This document shows, in pieces, positions 7,529-16,915 of a DNA stretch of 64,000 bases. The position numbers were made by a program, and so were the translations under genes. This DNA is from Oligoflexus sp. (GTDB lineage Bacteria; Bdellovibrionota_B; Oligoflexia; Oligoflexales; Oligoflexaceae), in assembly GCA_014377445.1 (NCBI GenBank), contig JACMPP010000097.1:1-64000 (forward strand), given 5' to 3'. Position 1 is the stretch's first letter, and the number at the start of each line of letters is the position of its first letter. Below the pieces are notes generated by a model, which saw only the letters and a program-made list of their open reading frames with translations, was not told the origin of the DNA and ran no database searches.

Positions 7529-9313
7529 TTATTCTTTCAGGTCGAAGTACTTGTAAGGATATTCGGACATCATATTACGCTTAAAGTTCTTCACATTATT
7601 CTGCGTCATACCCATGGCCAATTGCGTAAAGGTATTGATCAATGGAACTTCGTCTTTGACGATAGCGTCCATCTCCGCAAAGATCTTGTAACGCTCAGGA
7701 CCGTTCGGCATATCGCGTGACTTCAGGTAAAGCTCGTCGTATTTCGCGTTCTCAAAGACACCATCGTTTGGCAACGGCGCTTTGTTCGGCCCATATAGAA
7801 GAGCATAGAAGTTTTCGGCATCGGGATAGTCTGCATTCCAACCGAAGTCAGCGATTTGAAAGTTGCCCGAAGTCGATTTTTCAAGAAAGTTTGAGAAGGT
7901 TTGAAAGTTGCCGTTCACAGTGATGCCAACTTTCGCCAGCTCATTGCGGGTAAATTCAAAAGCCTGACGCTGGTCTTTGGTTGAGGCACGATATTCGATC
8001 GTGAAAGCAGGAAGACCTTTGCCTCCTGGAAAGCCGGCTTCTACCAGTTTCTTCTTGGCCAGTTCAAGATTTACCTCGGTGTAACCCTTAGACCCTGTGT
8101 CGCGAGCTGCACCAGCGATTTCAACAGGCACGATGGAATTTGAAAGGATGCCGCGGCCATTAAGAATCAATTCCACATAGCCAGCGGTGTTGAGGGAGAG
8201 AGCAATCGCCTGACGCAATGCCTTGTTCTTGCCCAGGAGAGGATCGCGCATACCAAACTTCAGGAAGCTGGTGGACAACATCGGTGCGAAGTAGAGCGAG
8301 AAGTCTTTATTGAATTCCGGCTTCAAAGAGAAATCTTTAGTGCCCGGGGCATGCTGCACAAAGCTGCCGAAGTCATCTTTACCAATAGCCACCCAATGCA
8401 GCTGGCCTTTTTTGAACTTGAGCATCGCCGGTTGTGTCTCTTCGATCAGAGGCAAATGAACTTCGTCGACGAAGGGCAGTTGTTTGCCACCCGCATCCGC
8501 GATCGTGTCTTTGTCGCTTTCCTGACCCTGGGTTGGGAACTTTTCCCAGTAGTTGGGGTTACGGGCCAGAACTGTGGTTCCGCGGCGTGAGTAACTCTTC
8601 ATAATGAAAGGTCCGGTTCCGACAGGATTTTTTGCGAAATCGTCACCGTATTTTTCAACCGCTTCATGCGGAACGATAGACATGGGCGTCGCAGCCAAAG
8701 GGAAAATATTCAAAGGCGAATCTTTGGTGAACTTGATTTTGAAGGTATAGGCATCAACTTTCTTGATACCGGCGATTTCGTTTTTGGCATAATCGAAAGG
8801 TTTTGGCGCCTTTTTGGAAAGCTCGCGGAAAGCATCCATTCCGTCGATAACACCCTGCATCAGGGAGTAACTGCGATCGTTGACATTGGCATCGGCAAAA
8901 CGCTTCAGAGTGAAGATGGCGTCGTCCGAACTCAACTCACGCCCTTTGCCGCCTGGGAAAGCTGCGTTGTCATGAAACTTGACACCTTTTCTTATGGTGA
9001 AGAGATAAGTTCCATCCGCCTGCTTCTCAGGCATTTTTTCAAGTAGGGCTGGCTCAAGCTCATAGGGGCGCTTGAGATAATTATATTGTACGAGAGTATC
9101 GTAAAGGTTTTCCACAAGCTGCGCCGAGATCGAATCGAACTGACGCTGAGGATCGATCGTCTTCGCTTCCTGTAGCATGTAGTGATAGAAAATCTTAGGG
9201 GCTTTGCCACCTGAAAGTTCTGAAGGCTTTTTCTTCGTACAAGCCGAAGAGAAAGACATGCCTAGGGTGAGGCCAAGAGTTAGACAAAGAGTCCGACGGT
9301 TTAGGTATTTCAT
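7529..9313 (-). CDS. oppA: oligopeptide-binding lipoprotein (extracellular solute-binding family 5)
   Basis: A 594-residue substrate-binding protein. The N-terminus is a lipoprotein signal with the lipobox SSAC and the lipidated Cys at residue 25, so it should be membrane-anchored in the periplasm. SBP family 5 hallmarks follow: the early TIDPQRQFDS segment, YEFTIRKGVKFHD-like strand (seen as YLFTIRKGVKFHD), NPVGTGPFIMKSY and a C-terminal domain with LRQAIALSLN. It captures oligopeptides for OppBC-DF. Its start overlaps the oppF stop region at 9313. It is longer than E. coli OppA (543 residues), with extra residues around the mid-domain. Confidence 0.93.
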   Translation of the reverse strand: MKYLNRRTLCLTLGLTLGMSFSSACTKKKPSELSGGKAPKIFYHYMLQEAKTIDPQRQFDSISAQLVENLYDTLVQYNYLKRPYELEPALLEKMPEKQADGTYLFTIRKGVKFHDNAAFPGGKGRELSSDDAIFTLKRFADANVNDRSYSLMQGVIDGMDAFRELSKKAPKPFDYAKNEIAGIKKVDAYTFKIKFTKDSPLNIFPLAATPMSIVPHEAVEKYGDDFAKNPVGTGPFIMKSYSRRGTTVLARNPNYWEKFPTQGQESDKDTIADAGGKQLPFVDEVHLPLIEETQPAMLKFKKGQLHWVAIGKDDFGSFVQHAPGTKDFSLKPEFNKDFSLYFAPMLSTSFLKFGMRDPLLGKNKALRQAIALSLNTAGYVELILNGRGILSNSIVPVEIAGAARDTGSKGYTEVNLELAKKKLVEAGFPGGKGLPAFTIEYRASTKDQRQAFEFTRNELAKVGITVNGNFQTFSNFLEKSTSGNFQIADFGWNADYPDAENFYALLYGPNKAPLPNDGVFENAKYDELYLKSRDMPNGPERYKIFAEMDAIVKDEVPLINTFTQLAMGMTQNNVKNFKRNMMSEYPYKYFDLKE

Positions 9314-10308
9314 CAGTGGATAGCCTCCTTCATTAATTCTTCAGCAAAGTGACAAGCGACCAGATGCGCGGAATCTCCGCGAAATGGCCGGGGCAAAGGG
9401 AGTTCGGATCTGCAGCGCCCTTGAGCGAAGGGACAGCGGGTGTGGAACGGACATCCGGAGGGCGGACGACTCGGACTGGGGACATCCCCTTCGAGCATTG
9501 CGGTGATCGCTGTCTTGCGTGGATCGGGCACAGGTGCTGCGGCCATTAGGGCTTTAGTGTAGGGATGAGCGGGTTGACGATAAATCTCGTCTGACTTCGC
9601 CAGCTCCATCACGCGCCCGAGATACATGACCGCGACCCGATCCGATATGTAGCGCACGACGTTTAAATCGTGGGAAATAAAGATATACGTGAGTTTGAGC
9701 TTTCGCTGAAGCTCGATCAGCAGATTGAGAATCTGCGCTTGAATCGAAACATCGAGAGCCGAAACGGCCTCGTCACACACGATAAGACTGGGATTGAGCG
9801 CGAGGGCTCGTGCAATACCAATACGCTGACGCTGACCGCCGGAGAATTCGTGCGGAAACTTATTTATATCCGTGACCCGCAACCCGACCAGAGCCATGAG
9901 TTCCTTGACCTTCGCTTTGCGCTCGGTCGAATTCCCAATGCCATGAAGACTAAAGGGTTCTTCTAGGATTGAGGCGATGGTCATCCGTGGGTTGAGGGAG
10001 GCATAGGGATCTTGAAAAATCATCTGGATTTGACGACGAAAATCCTTCAGTTCCTTCTTCTTGAAGCTCGCGATATCGACGCCATTGAAGTTTACCGTTC
10101 CCGAAGTTGGGTCGTAGAGGCGAACGATAGTCCGCCCCAAGGTTGATTTCCCGCAACCGGATTCACCGACGACGCCGAAGGTCTCACCTGCCTCTAGCTG
10201 AAAGGACACATCATTTACAGCATAAACATTCCCGACTTTTCGCTTGAGAAGTCCCCCGCGAATCGGAAAGTGCATATTGAGATTTTTGACTTCAAGAAGA
10301 GTGCTCAT
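9313..10308 (-). CDS. oppF: oligopeptide ABC transporter ATPase, OppF/DppF type
   Basis: A 331-residue ATPase with Walker [11 protein letters not shown] loop MIFQDPYASLNPRM, signature FSGGQRQRIGIARAL and Walker B LIVCDEAVSALDVS followed by an H-loop FISHDL. The C-terminal oligopeptide-transporter extension contains the CPFHTRCPFA cysteine pattern known to hold an Fe-S cluster in some family members. PSRPPSGCPF is typical of OppF. It works as a heterodimer with OppD. There are 6 bases to oppD upstream, and the stop overlaps the oppA start. Confidence 0.95.
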   Translation of the reverse strand: MSTLLEVKNLNMHFPIRGGLLKRKVGNVYAVNDVSFQLEAGETFGVVGESGCGKSTLGRTIVRLYDPTSGTVNFNGVDIASFKKKELKDFRRQIQMIFQDPYASLNPRMTIASILEEPFSLHGIGNSTERKAKVKELMALVGLRVTDINKFPHEFSGGQRQRIGIARALALNPSLIVCDEAVSALDVSIQAQILNLLIELQRKLKLTYIFISHDLNVVRYISDRVAVMYLGRVMELAKSDEIYRQPAHPYTKALMAAAPVPDPRKTAITAMLEGDVPSPSRPPSGCPFHTRCPFAQGRCRSELPLPRPFRGDSAHLVACHFAEELMKEAIH

Positions 10309-10314
10309 AGCGTC

Positions 10315-11298
10315 TTAAACCTTATCTGCAAAATAACAAGCAACCTTATGGCCTCCCGCGAGTGTCTCGAGAGGAGGATGCTGCTCAAAGCAGATACCTT
10401 TCGCCAATGGACAGCGCGTATTGAAGCGGCAGCCTTTAGGCAGATTGCGGAGACTCGGCACAGTTCCTTCGATCGTGTAGAGCCGATCCTTCTTGGTGAT
10501 CGTCGATGAAGGGATCGAAGCCAGCAGTCCCTTGGTGTAGGGGTGCTTGGGGGTTTCGAAGATCTCAAAGACGTTGCCATGCTCGACAGCTTTGCCGGCA
10601 TACATAACGACGACATGATCCGCCATCTCCGCAACGATACCGAGATCGTGGGTGATGAAGATGATGGCCGTGTGCTTTTCTTTTTGGAGCTCTTTCATCA
10701 GACGAAGAATTTGCGCCTGAATCGTCACGTCGAGAGCGGTCGTCGGCTCGTCAGCGATCAACAGACTGGGTTCGCAGGCGAGAGCCATCGCGATCATCAC
10801 ACGCTGCCGCATGCCGCCTGACATTTGAAAGGGATATTCGTTGATGCGTTTTTCAGGATCGGGAATATGCACAAGCTTCAGCATGCGCAGCGCTTCGCCC
10901 ATCGCCTGACGGCTGGACATGCCCCGGTGATTCCGAAACACTTCGGCGATCTGATCACCGACGGTATAAACGGGATTCAGAGCTGTCATCGGCTCCTGAA
11001 AGATCATCGAAATACGATTGCCTCGTATCTTGCGCATTTTATCTTTGGAATAGGTAGCGAGGTCTTCGCCTTCGAAGAGGATGCTGCCGCCCTCGATAAA
11101 GCCGTTCGCATCTTGTACGAGACCCATAATGGACATCGCGGTCACGGATTTTCCGCAACCGGACTCACCAACCACAGCAAGCGTTTTGCCACGCTCCACT
11201 TCGAAGCTCACGCCGTCGAGAGCGCGAACCTGGCCTGACTCGGTATTAAACGCAGTCTGAAGATTGCGTACTTGCAGCAACGCATTCGATTCTTGCAT
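10315..11298 (-). CDS. oppD: oligopeptide ABC transporter ATPase, OppD/DppD type
   Basis: A 327-residue ATPase that opens the opp operon. Walker A is GESGCGKSV, the Q loop [20 protein letters not shown], the signature [14 protein letters not shown] and Walker [15 protein letters not shown]. The C-terminal domain has [14 protein letters not shown], the OppD cysteine cluster. The start at 11298 is chosen because the sequence upstream reads AGGGACAGG with good spacing; a longer in-frame start at 11328 adds ten residues of no family character. Upstream lies a long non-coding region that must carry the operon promoter. Confidence 0.93.
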   Translation of the reverse strand: MQESNALLQVRNLQTAFNTESGQVRALDGVSFEVERGKTLAVVGESGCGKSVTAMSIMGLVQDANGFIEGGSILFEGEDLATYSKDKMRKIRGNRISMIFQEPMTALNPVYTVGDQIAEVFRNHRGMSSRQAMGEALRMLKLVHIPDPEKRINEYPFQMSGGMRQRVMIAMALACEPSLLIADEPTTALDVTIQAQILRLMKELQKEKHTAIIFITHDLGIVAEMADHVVVMYAGKAVEHGNVFEIFETPKHPYTKGLLASIPSSTITKKDRLYTIEGTVPSLRNLPKGCRFNTRCPLAKGICFEQHPPLETLAGGHKVACYFADKV

Positions 11299-11873
11299 TA
11301 GCCTGTCCCTATTGGCTTGTGAGACCACCCATTTGGTGACATTCCTTCTAATCTATTTTAAAGGGACTTGCAAACAGGATGCACAGCCAGTCAGTAGGCT
11401 ATTCGATGAGAAAAACTCATAGTTGACGGTAACTTGCTCGCAGTGAGCATTTCCCACTGGTCGCCAAAAATGATGATAAATGACGGGTTTTTTTAGGTTT
11501 GAGCCGATGTTTGTTCACCTAAGCGCGGGAAACGATTAAACACGGCTGCAATTACAGCGGGAGCCTAGATTCTCAATCAAGGAAAAATCCAGTCTTATTG
11601 GCTATGATATCTGTCCCGGTTTTTAGATTCCGGGTCGGAAGTGTTTTTAGATAAGTGTCATGACGAACTAAAAAATGGGCATTTAAGCCAAGGTGGCAGT
11701 GCCGAGTCCTTCCAGCCATTCGGATCCCAGACAACAAAGTCATGCAAATCGTCTGGAAATAGATGACGAGCAGGTCGGGTAAAGAATTTTTCCAAAAGAA
11801 AGACACGCTTCCTAGCGTTTTTGCTTTGTTTTTCTTCGACACTCCGCTAATTTTATAGTGGCGAAAGATATTA
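11299..11873. other. non-coding stretch between divergent opp and protease-lexA transcription units
   Basis: About 575 bases with no reading frame of convincing character. A 111-codon minus-strand frame at 11573-11908 has an implausible composition and overlaps the promoter of the protease gene. A small hairpin (TGCTC-GCAG-TGAGCA) near 11429-11443 is the only local structure noted. The stretch should hold the promoters of both divergent units. Confidence 0.55.
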
Positions 11874-11904
11874 TTGACGCACCATACTCTTGAATGCCTT
11901 CTAT
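11874..11904 (+). promoter_or_regulatory. candidate promoter with LexA-like half-site for protease-lexA
   Basis: TTGACG at 11874-11879 is followed about 19 bases later by TTCTAT at 11899-11904. Between them lies ACCATAC-TCTT-GAATGCC (11881-11898). The first arm is identical to the left arm of the perfect palindrome upstream of imuA (ACCATAC-CTTT-GTATGGT), and the second matches it at 4 of 7 positions. A repressor bound here would cover the promoter spacer. This is an inference from two sites; binding by LexA is not shown. Confidence 0.42.
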
Positions 11905-11927
11905 GCACCTAGCGAGGACTTAGCTTT

Positions 11928-13187
11928 ATGCTTTCAACTCTCCTTCTTGCTTTCATCGTCCTGCGCATCTTGCAGCAGGTCATCGAGTCGGCGCTCGCTT
12001 ACCTGAACGTCAAATACGTTTCGAATCCTGCAAATCAGGTTGAAGCGAAAGAGTATCTTTCCATAAGCACGGAGAGCATTGGTAAAAGTCTTGCGTACGC
12101 CAGGGATCGCTTCAGCTATGGACAATTCTCCGCCTGGGTTCAACTCGGTTACACACTCATCTTTTTGGCTCTCGGTGGTCTTGGATATGTTGAACGCATC
12201 GTGCTTCACACTTTCCCCGGCGAGCAGCCTATTCTTCACGGCCTTGCGGTTTTTGCTATTCTCGGAGGCTTGAGCTTTGTTGCCAGCATCCCATTCGGCT
12301 ACTACCACACCTTCGTGATCGAAGAACGTCATGGATTTAACCGGCAGACGAAAAAAGGTTTTTGGCTTGATCAGGCCAAAGGCCTTGCCTTGGGCGCGGT
12401 TTTTGGCGGCCTTCTTCTCGCCGTTCTTTTGGGAATCATGGAACGCATGGGATCCTCCTGGTGGTGGATCGCCTGGCTTGCAGTCTTCGGCTTTAGTCTT
12501 CTCACAGCCTGGCTCTACCCGACGCTCCTCGCACCGCTTTTCAATAAGTTCAGTCCGTTGGATGAAGGCGACCTGAAGACTGAGATCTTTCGTCTCGCAC
12601 AGAAAATCGAATTTCAGGCCGAAGGTATTTCCATCATGGATGCCTCGACCCGGTCCTCTCACGGCAATGCCTACTTCACCGGTGTCTTCGGCAAGAAGCG
12701 GATCGTTTTATTTGACAATCTCGTGAAGTCGATGAGTCTTACAGAAGTTGTCGCTGTTCTCGCCCACGAACTGGGTCACTTCAAATTGCATCATGTCCGC
12801 TGGGGTCTTGTGCGCGGGTTCTTTACCACAGGCCTGATGTTCTATGCCCTGAGCCTCTGCATTCCTCTTTTGCCTTTTTACGAGAGCTTTGGCCTCGTCG
12901 GCGTGACCAATTACGGCGCGCTCATCGTTTTCTCCATGTGGTTTGGACTTCTTGGATTCGTGCTGCAACCCATCTCGTCTTTGATTTCGCGTCGTCATGA
13001 ATTCCAGGCCGATGCCTTTGCCCTGAAGAATATCGAAGATCAAAGGGCCCTTGGCGATGCGCTTCTAAAATTGCGCGAAACCAGTCATTCCATGCCAATC
13101 ACTCATCCTTGGTATTCAGCCTTTTATCACTCTCATCCTCCATTGCTTGAACGGTTGAAAGCAATGAATTACATTGGCGGTAGGTAA
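11928..13187 (+). CDS. M48-family membrane zinc endopeptidase, Ste24/CAAX-protease-like
   Basis: A 419-residue integral membrane protease. Zinc-binding HELGH is at residues 280-284 (VLAHELGHFKLHH) with the third ligand Glu358 in RRHEFQADAFAL. Multiple hydrophobic helices precede the active site, and the N-terminal M48_N-like phrases EERHGFNRQT and NKFSPL identify the Ste24 branch rather than HtpX, which is shorter (~290 residues). Bacterial members are thought to act in membrane-protein quality control; the substrate here is unknown. The stop is 26 bases before the lexA start and no terminator lies between, so the two are probably cotranscribed. Confidence 0.92.
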   Translation: MLSTLLLAFIVLRILQQVIESALAYLNVKYVSNPANQVEAKEYLSISTESIGKSLAYARDRFSYGQFSAWVQLGYTLIFLALGGLGYVERIVLHTFPGEQPILHGLAVFAILGGLSFVASIPFGYYHTFVIEERHGFNRQTKKGFWLDQAKGLALGAVFGGLLLAVLLGIMERMGSSWWWIAWLAVFGFSLLTAWLYPTLLAPLFNKFSPLDEGDLKTEIFRLAQKIEFQAEGISIMDASTRSSHGNAYFTGVFGKKRIVLFDNLVKSMSLTEVVAVLAHELGHFKLHHVRWGLVRGFFTTGLMFYALSLCIPLLPFYESFGLVGVTNYGALIVFSMWFGLLGFVLQPISSLISRRHEFQADAFALKNIEDQRALGDALLKLRETSHSMPITHPWYSAFYHSHPPLLERLKAMNYIGGR

Positions 13188-13213
13188 GCGCCCGATTGAA
13201 CAAGGAAGTCAAT

Positions 13214-13906
13214 ATGCAAAAGCTGACCTCACGACAAACCAAAGCCTTTGACTTTATCCGTTCGCATAGCGACGAGCATGGATACGCTCCGACCTTGCGA
13301 GAACTCTGTGAGTATATGGGATATAAGGCCGTTGGTTCTGCCCAGGACGTGATCGCATCCCTTCGTAGGAAGGGTTATATCATCACGCCGAACAAACAAA
13401 CGGCAAGGTCTCTGGCTCTTACGGACCGCAGCAAAGAGTTCTACAATGTTCAACTCGAACATCAGTGGGACAACTCGCTGCTCGTCCCCCGTCTTGGTTC
13501 TGTTCCAGCTGGTACCCCGATCGAATCGGTTGAAGACTTTTCCGGTGCCATTCGCGTTTCAAGCAATATGTTGCCCCGATGGGCCGCTAATAAGCCTGAA
13601 AAACTCTTCGCTTTGCAGGCCAAGGGCGAAAGCATGGTTTACGCGGGGATTTTGGATGGCGACTGGCTGATCGTATCGCAGCAGAATGATGCTCCAAGCG
13701 GCACGATCATCGTCGCCGATGCGCAAGGCAGCTCGACTGTGAAGCGTTTGATGCATGATGCTGAGAATGGTTGGTATCTCAAGCCAGAGAACCCGGCTTT
13801 CAAGAATCTCTACGCGAAGGACGAAGCCTTTACGATCCTCGGCCGCGTCGTCGCTCTTCAACGCATGATGCCCGACACGTTTTCAACGGCAAGTGCGCGG
13901 CGCTAA
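13214..13906 (+). CDS. lexA: LexA repressor (SOS regulator, S24 autoprotease)
   Basis: A 230-residue LexA. The N-terminal winged helix (residues 1-65) starts LTSRQTKAFDFI, and its recognition region reads PTLRELCEYMGY. The self-cleavage site is Ala99-Gly100 (SVPAGTPIE). The catalytic dyad is Ser140 (AKGESM) and Lys177 (STVKRL). The start at 13214 is preferred because AAGGAAG precedes it at proper spacing and LexA proteins begin this way; an in-frame ATG/AUG-like start six codons earlier is weaker. It lies downstream of a membrane protease. A candidate operator is at 11881-11898, and a better copy is in front of imuA at 31090-31107. Confidence 0.95.
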   Translation: MQKLTSRQTKAFDFIRSHSDEHGYAPTLRELCEYMGYKAVGSAQDVIASLRRKGYIITPNKQTARSLALTDRSKEFYNVQLEHQWDNSLLVPRLGSVPAGTPIESVEDFSGAIRVSSNMLPRWAANKPEKLFALQAKGESMVYAGILDGDWLIVSQQNDAPSGTIIVADAQGSSTVKRLMHDAENGWYLKPENPAFKNLYAKDEAFTILGRVVALQRMMPDTFSTASARR

Positions 13907-13928
13907 GTTGAATAGGGCTTAGCTTTTT
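13902..13928 (+). terminator. short rho-independent terminator after lexA
   Basis: GCTAAG (13902-13907, overlapping the lexA stop) pairs with CTTAGC (13918-13923) across a 10-base loop and is followed by five T. The stem is only 6 bp, so it may be a modest terminator. Confidence 0.5.
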
Positions 13929-15989
13929 TCAAGCGGCCTTTACGCTAGACTCAGTCTTGGTTTTGACCATGAGGAGGGACCTGTCGTCCTCGAGACGGAA
14001 GAGCTTCCCAACTTCATCCAACATGACCTGCAGATCGGAGAATTGAGGGGCCTCGTCCATTGTCCCAAGTTTGGTGATGAGACGTCTGAAAGCCCTTGCT
14101 CCCTCCATATACCCATCGGTAAAGGTAAAGAGAAAGCAGCCTGGCGTGAGCGTGATTTTTTGACGTGCAAAATAAGCCTCAGGACTCATGCCCAAGGTCG
14201 ACGAACGCATGGATATATGCCGGGCCTTGCCTTCGCCACGGAAGAACCAACCGGGGGATCCGGCATTGTAGAGTTCGATTTCCATCGTATCTTTCATGAC
14301 GATCGCTGAAGCACTGCAGGTGATCTGCTTGCCAAAGAGTTCAATGATACGGCGGTTGAGATAATGGAAGGTTGCCTCCATATCCATCGCGACCTTCTCG
14401 CACTCCCCTAGAATACCTATGAGGATCGCGACGGGAATGGCAGCCGAAGGCCCCTTACCCACGACGTCGCCGATGATAACTCTTTTTTCTCCGTCCTTAC
14501 CTTCCCAGACATAGACCCAGTCGCCGCTCATCTCCTGATTCGGGATGTAGCTCATCGCAAAGCTAAAAGCACCGTGATCCTGCGCGCCAAGCGGCGGCAG
14601 AAGAATCTGCTGAATGGCTCGACCGAGGTTGAGGCGTTCGGCGAGTTGGAGGTTGGTTTTCTCTTCTTCGAGGCGAAGGGCGCGTTCGACGAGGAGCTGG
14701 TTTTCGGTTTCGATACCTTTGAGTTCGCTGCCGAGACGCTGCTTCACATACTGTATCGTTCCGGCTCCGACGAGACCGAGAAGAGGTAGAACCCACGAGA
14801 GCATTGCATCTTTATAGGCGAAGAGATAGATGGCGAAGGCAAAGTAGAGAAGGCTGACACCGAGAATCGCCGCCCAGTACATCACCAGCCCTGTCGAGCG
14901 GGCCAGAGCCACACCCAGAAGACTCAGGATCAGGATCAACAATGAAGCGTGTCCCAGCGGAGTGATCCAACGGTTTTCCAGTACGGAGTCGACGAGAGTG
15001 GAAACGAGAAGACCACCTGGGAGGTTCCCGAAAGGAGCTTCTTCAAGGAAGTCTGTTGAACCTGTGTAGAAGTTAAAGAGAACGACGACGACATCACCTT
15101 CGTTGATCCAAAGCTCTGGTTCACCGGCGCGAGCGCGTCTCACACCATGCTCGAGACTCTTCATATGCTCGATGCCGTCAGGACCTTTGGTGTAAAAGTT
15201 GGATGGAGGCCTGTGGTTCACGACGACCGCACCACGATCCGTGAGCGGCACCTTATGATCGTTCACCCAAAGGTTGTTATCTTTGATGGCAACGGATTCA
15301 GCGCTGTACATGGAGAGATGAGGAATCAGGCGGTCGCCGGCAACGACGAGGGGATAGACACTGCCGACGCGATCGAAGGTGATGTGGCCCATGGACTGGA
15401 ACATACCTTCGTAGGCTGCGTTATAGCCATATTTATAGCCTTTGAAATTATGGAGCGAGTCTTTGAGGAACAACTCCGAATCTTTTGGATTGCCTGGAAT
15501 GAAGCGCTTGAGACCAAATTTCTCTTCACTGAGTATGTTTTCCGCACGATAACGAATCTCGGTTGGACTCAAGGAAAGACCGTTGTAAACGGGAATATTC
15601 AACTTGACTATGGCGTCGACATACTTCATAGCGGTGGGATCAGAAGGAGCCATGGCGAAGAGTTTATCGAAGAGAATCGCCTTAGGCTTCTGACGTGCGA
15701 TATTAGCGAGGAAAAGACTGAGGTCCTTATTGTCGATTTCGGGCGCACCTAGAAATCCGATGCTGCGGTCATCAAGGCCGAAAATTTTGAGTCGCGGAGA
15801 TATCGGTGGCGTTCTCTTGAGGTACTCGCGGGTTTTGAAAAACACGGGATCAGAAAACGAAGCCTGGATGTTCTCGTATACCGAACTCGATGCGATCCCG
15901 AGGAGCGTTACGACCCAAAAAAACCACATCAGCGTAAAGAGACGTTGGGTCCCTTTTCTAAGTTGATGCTGACCGTTTAGGTTATCCAC
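13929..15989 (-). CDS. CHASE2-domain membrane sensor with SpoIIE-type PP2C phosphatase output
   Basis: A 686-residue sensor. One membrane helix (about residues 16-36) precedes an extracytoplasmic CHASE2 domain (about 40-330, with LKIFGLDDRSI and PKAILFDKLF). Three closely spaced membrane helices (about 335-410) and a coiled coil (about 415-455) follow. The C-terminal SpoIIE/RsbU-like Ser/Thr phosphatase domain (about 460-680) keeps metal-binding motifs SGDWVYV, GDVVGKGPSAA and FTDGYMEG. Such proteins usually dephosphorylate an anti-sigma-factor antagonist in partner-switching pathways. No such partner genes are nearby. The start is GTG at 15989, preceded by a strong GGAGG. The gene is convergent with lexA. 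Confidence 0.9.
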   Translation of the reverse strand: MDNLNGQHQLRKGTQRLFTLMWFFWVVTLLGIASSSVYENIQASFSDPVFFKTREYLKRTPPISPRLKIFGLDDRSIGFLGAPEIDNKDLSLFLANIARQKPKAILFDKLFAMAPSDPTAMKYVDAIVKLNIPVYNGLSLSPTEIRYRAENILSEEKFGLKRFIPGNPKDSELFLKDSLHNFKGYKYGYNAAYEGMFQSMGHITFDRVGSVYPLVVAGDRLIPHLSMYSAESVAIKDNNLWVNDHKVPLTDRGAVVVNHRPPSNFYTKGPDGIEHMKSLEHGVRRARAGEPELWINEGDVVVVLFNFYTGSTDFLEEAPFGNLPGGLLVSTLVDSVLENRWITPLGHASLLILILSLLGVALARSTGLVMYWAAILGVSLLYFAFAIYLFAYKDAMLSWVLPLLGLVGAGTIQYVKQRLGSELKGIETENQLLVERALRLEEEKTNLQLAERLNLGRAIQQILLPPLGAQDHGAFSFAMSYIPNQEMSGDWVYVWEGKDGEKRVIIGDVVGKGPSAAIPVAILIGILGECEKVAMDMEATFHYLNRRIIELFGKQITCSASAIVMKDTMEIELYNAGSPGWFFRGEGKARHISMRSSTLGMSPEAYFARQKITLTPGCFLFTFTDGYMEGARAFRRLITKLGTMDEAPQFSDLQVMLDEVGKLFRLEDDRSLLMVKTKTESSVKAA

Positions 15990-16139
15990 GCTTTTGTCCT
16001 CCGAGAGTCATGGGCTTCATCGGCAGAATAGTTGGGATTATTGATCTTATTGTGGGCTGTGGGTTTGGGTGGAGTGGATAATTGGGGGAGGGAGGGGTTT
16101 GGTATTAGGGGGATAGAGGGCGGAGAAGATGTCTAGGAA

Positions 16140-16445
16140 GTGAATAGAGTCCTTTGCGCTGAGATCAATAACTATCTTCGGAAAAAGGCGCGAAAATTTG
16201 GTATCAGAGCTGGTGAAAGGGGTATCGCTTCCTATTTGCAGCGGGCCGGATCTGCGCTGAATCTTAATCTTCACTTTCATCTTTTGGCCTTGGACGGCAT
16301 CTATGCGGTGGATGAAGGAGGTGACGCGATTTTTCACAAAGTCACAGGAATCCATGAGCACGAGGTTTCTCGTGTGTTAGAAGGAGTATCCCGTCGAGTC
16401 ATAATGCATTTGCGAAAATCGAGAAAACTCTCTTCGGAAGCGTAG
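16140..16445 (+). pseudogene. IS91/Y2-type transposase fragment
   Basis: The frame encodes about 100 residues resembling an internal segment of IS91-family (Y2, HUH) transposases: KARKFGIRAGERG, then QRAGSALNLNLHFHLLALDG. The His-hydrophobic-His pair (HFH) matches the HUH motif. The N-terminal zinc-binding part and the catalytic tyrosines are missing and no start with a ribosome site is present, so it is a dead fragment. It marks the left edge of a 14-kb accessory region. Confidence 0.7.
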
Positions 16446-16481
16446 AACGTCTATACTGGCGATCAAACGGATGATCTGGAT

Positions 16482-16822
16482 TTGACTCTGTCCCATTTAA
16501 AAAGAGCATCAATCTCCAGCCGCATAGCCAAATCTAAGTCACGCAATCTGCTGGAACGCCTACGTGACTTTGAAACCGAGACGCTGAGATTCATGACCAA
16601 CAAGATCGTGCCGTTTACGAACAATCAGAGTGAAAACGATATTCGCATGACGAAGGTTCAGCAAAAGATCTCTGGTTGTTTTCGGTCCTTTGAAGGAGCG
16701 AAAATCTTCTGCCGGGTGAGAAGTTATCTTTCAACCTGCCGAAAGCACGGCATCAGGCCGACCAGGCCCTAGAGATGCTGTTCTCCGGACGTCTCCCCGA
16801 TTTCCTCGTCAAGCTGGAATAA
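16482..16822 (+). pseudogene. IS66-family transposase (TnpC) C-terminal fragment
   Basis: The frame encodes the conserved C-terminal part of IS66 Tnp[12 protein letters not shown], then [13 protein letters not shown] (containing the catalytic Glu region), [12 protein letters not shown] and [20 protein letters not shown]. After HGI the frame shifts and the family tail resumes ([18 protein letters not shown]) to a stop at 16822. The upstream ~80% of the transposase is absent. Another IS66 fragment, in the opposite orientation, is at 29863-29961. Confidence 0.85.
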
Positions 16823-16829
16823 AAAATCA

Positions 16830-16915
16830 GGCGCGAAAGTTGGCTGCGATCAGGTGGCACAACATGACGAATCATGCTGGATGCTCATCGCCCGGTCGCG
16901 GCCAACTTTCGCGCC
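16830..16915. repeat. long inverted repeat (15-bp perfect arms) after the IS66 fragment
   Basis: GGCGCGAAAGTTGGC at 16830-16844 is exactly complementary to GCCAACTTTCGCGCC at 16901-16915. A wobble pair and a further GCGA/TCGC pairing extend the arms inward, leaving a loop of about 45 bases. There is no T run, so it does not look like a terminator. It could be a remnant of a transposon end or a stable RNA hairpin. Confidence 0.75.

Noticed and set aside
11573-11908. A 111-codon minus-strand frame upstream of the M48 protease.
   Set aside because: Composition is unlike the real genes (Arg/His/Trp/Cys-rich, no domain), it has no ribosome site, and it overlaps the promoter of the protease gene.
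15361-15400. A sequence resembling the imuA palindrome (CATAC-CTTC-GTAGG).
   Set aside because: It is inside the coding region of the CHASE2/SpoIIE gene and matches only partially; treated as chance.
16047-16361. Minus-strand frame antisense to the IS91 fragment.
   Set aside because: It is the shadow of the transposase frame, which has recognisable HUH-region motifs on the plus strand.
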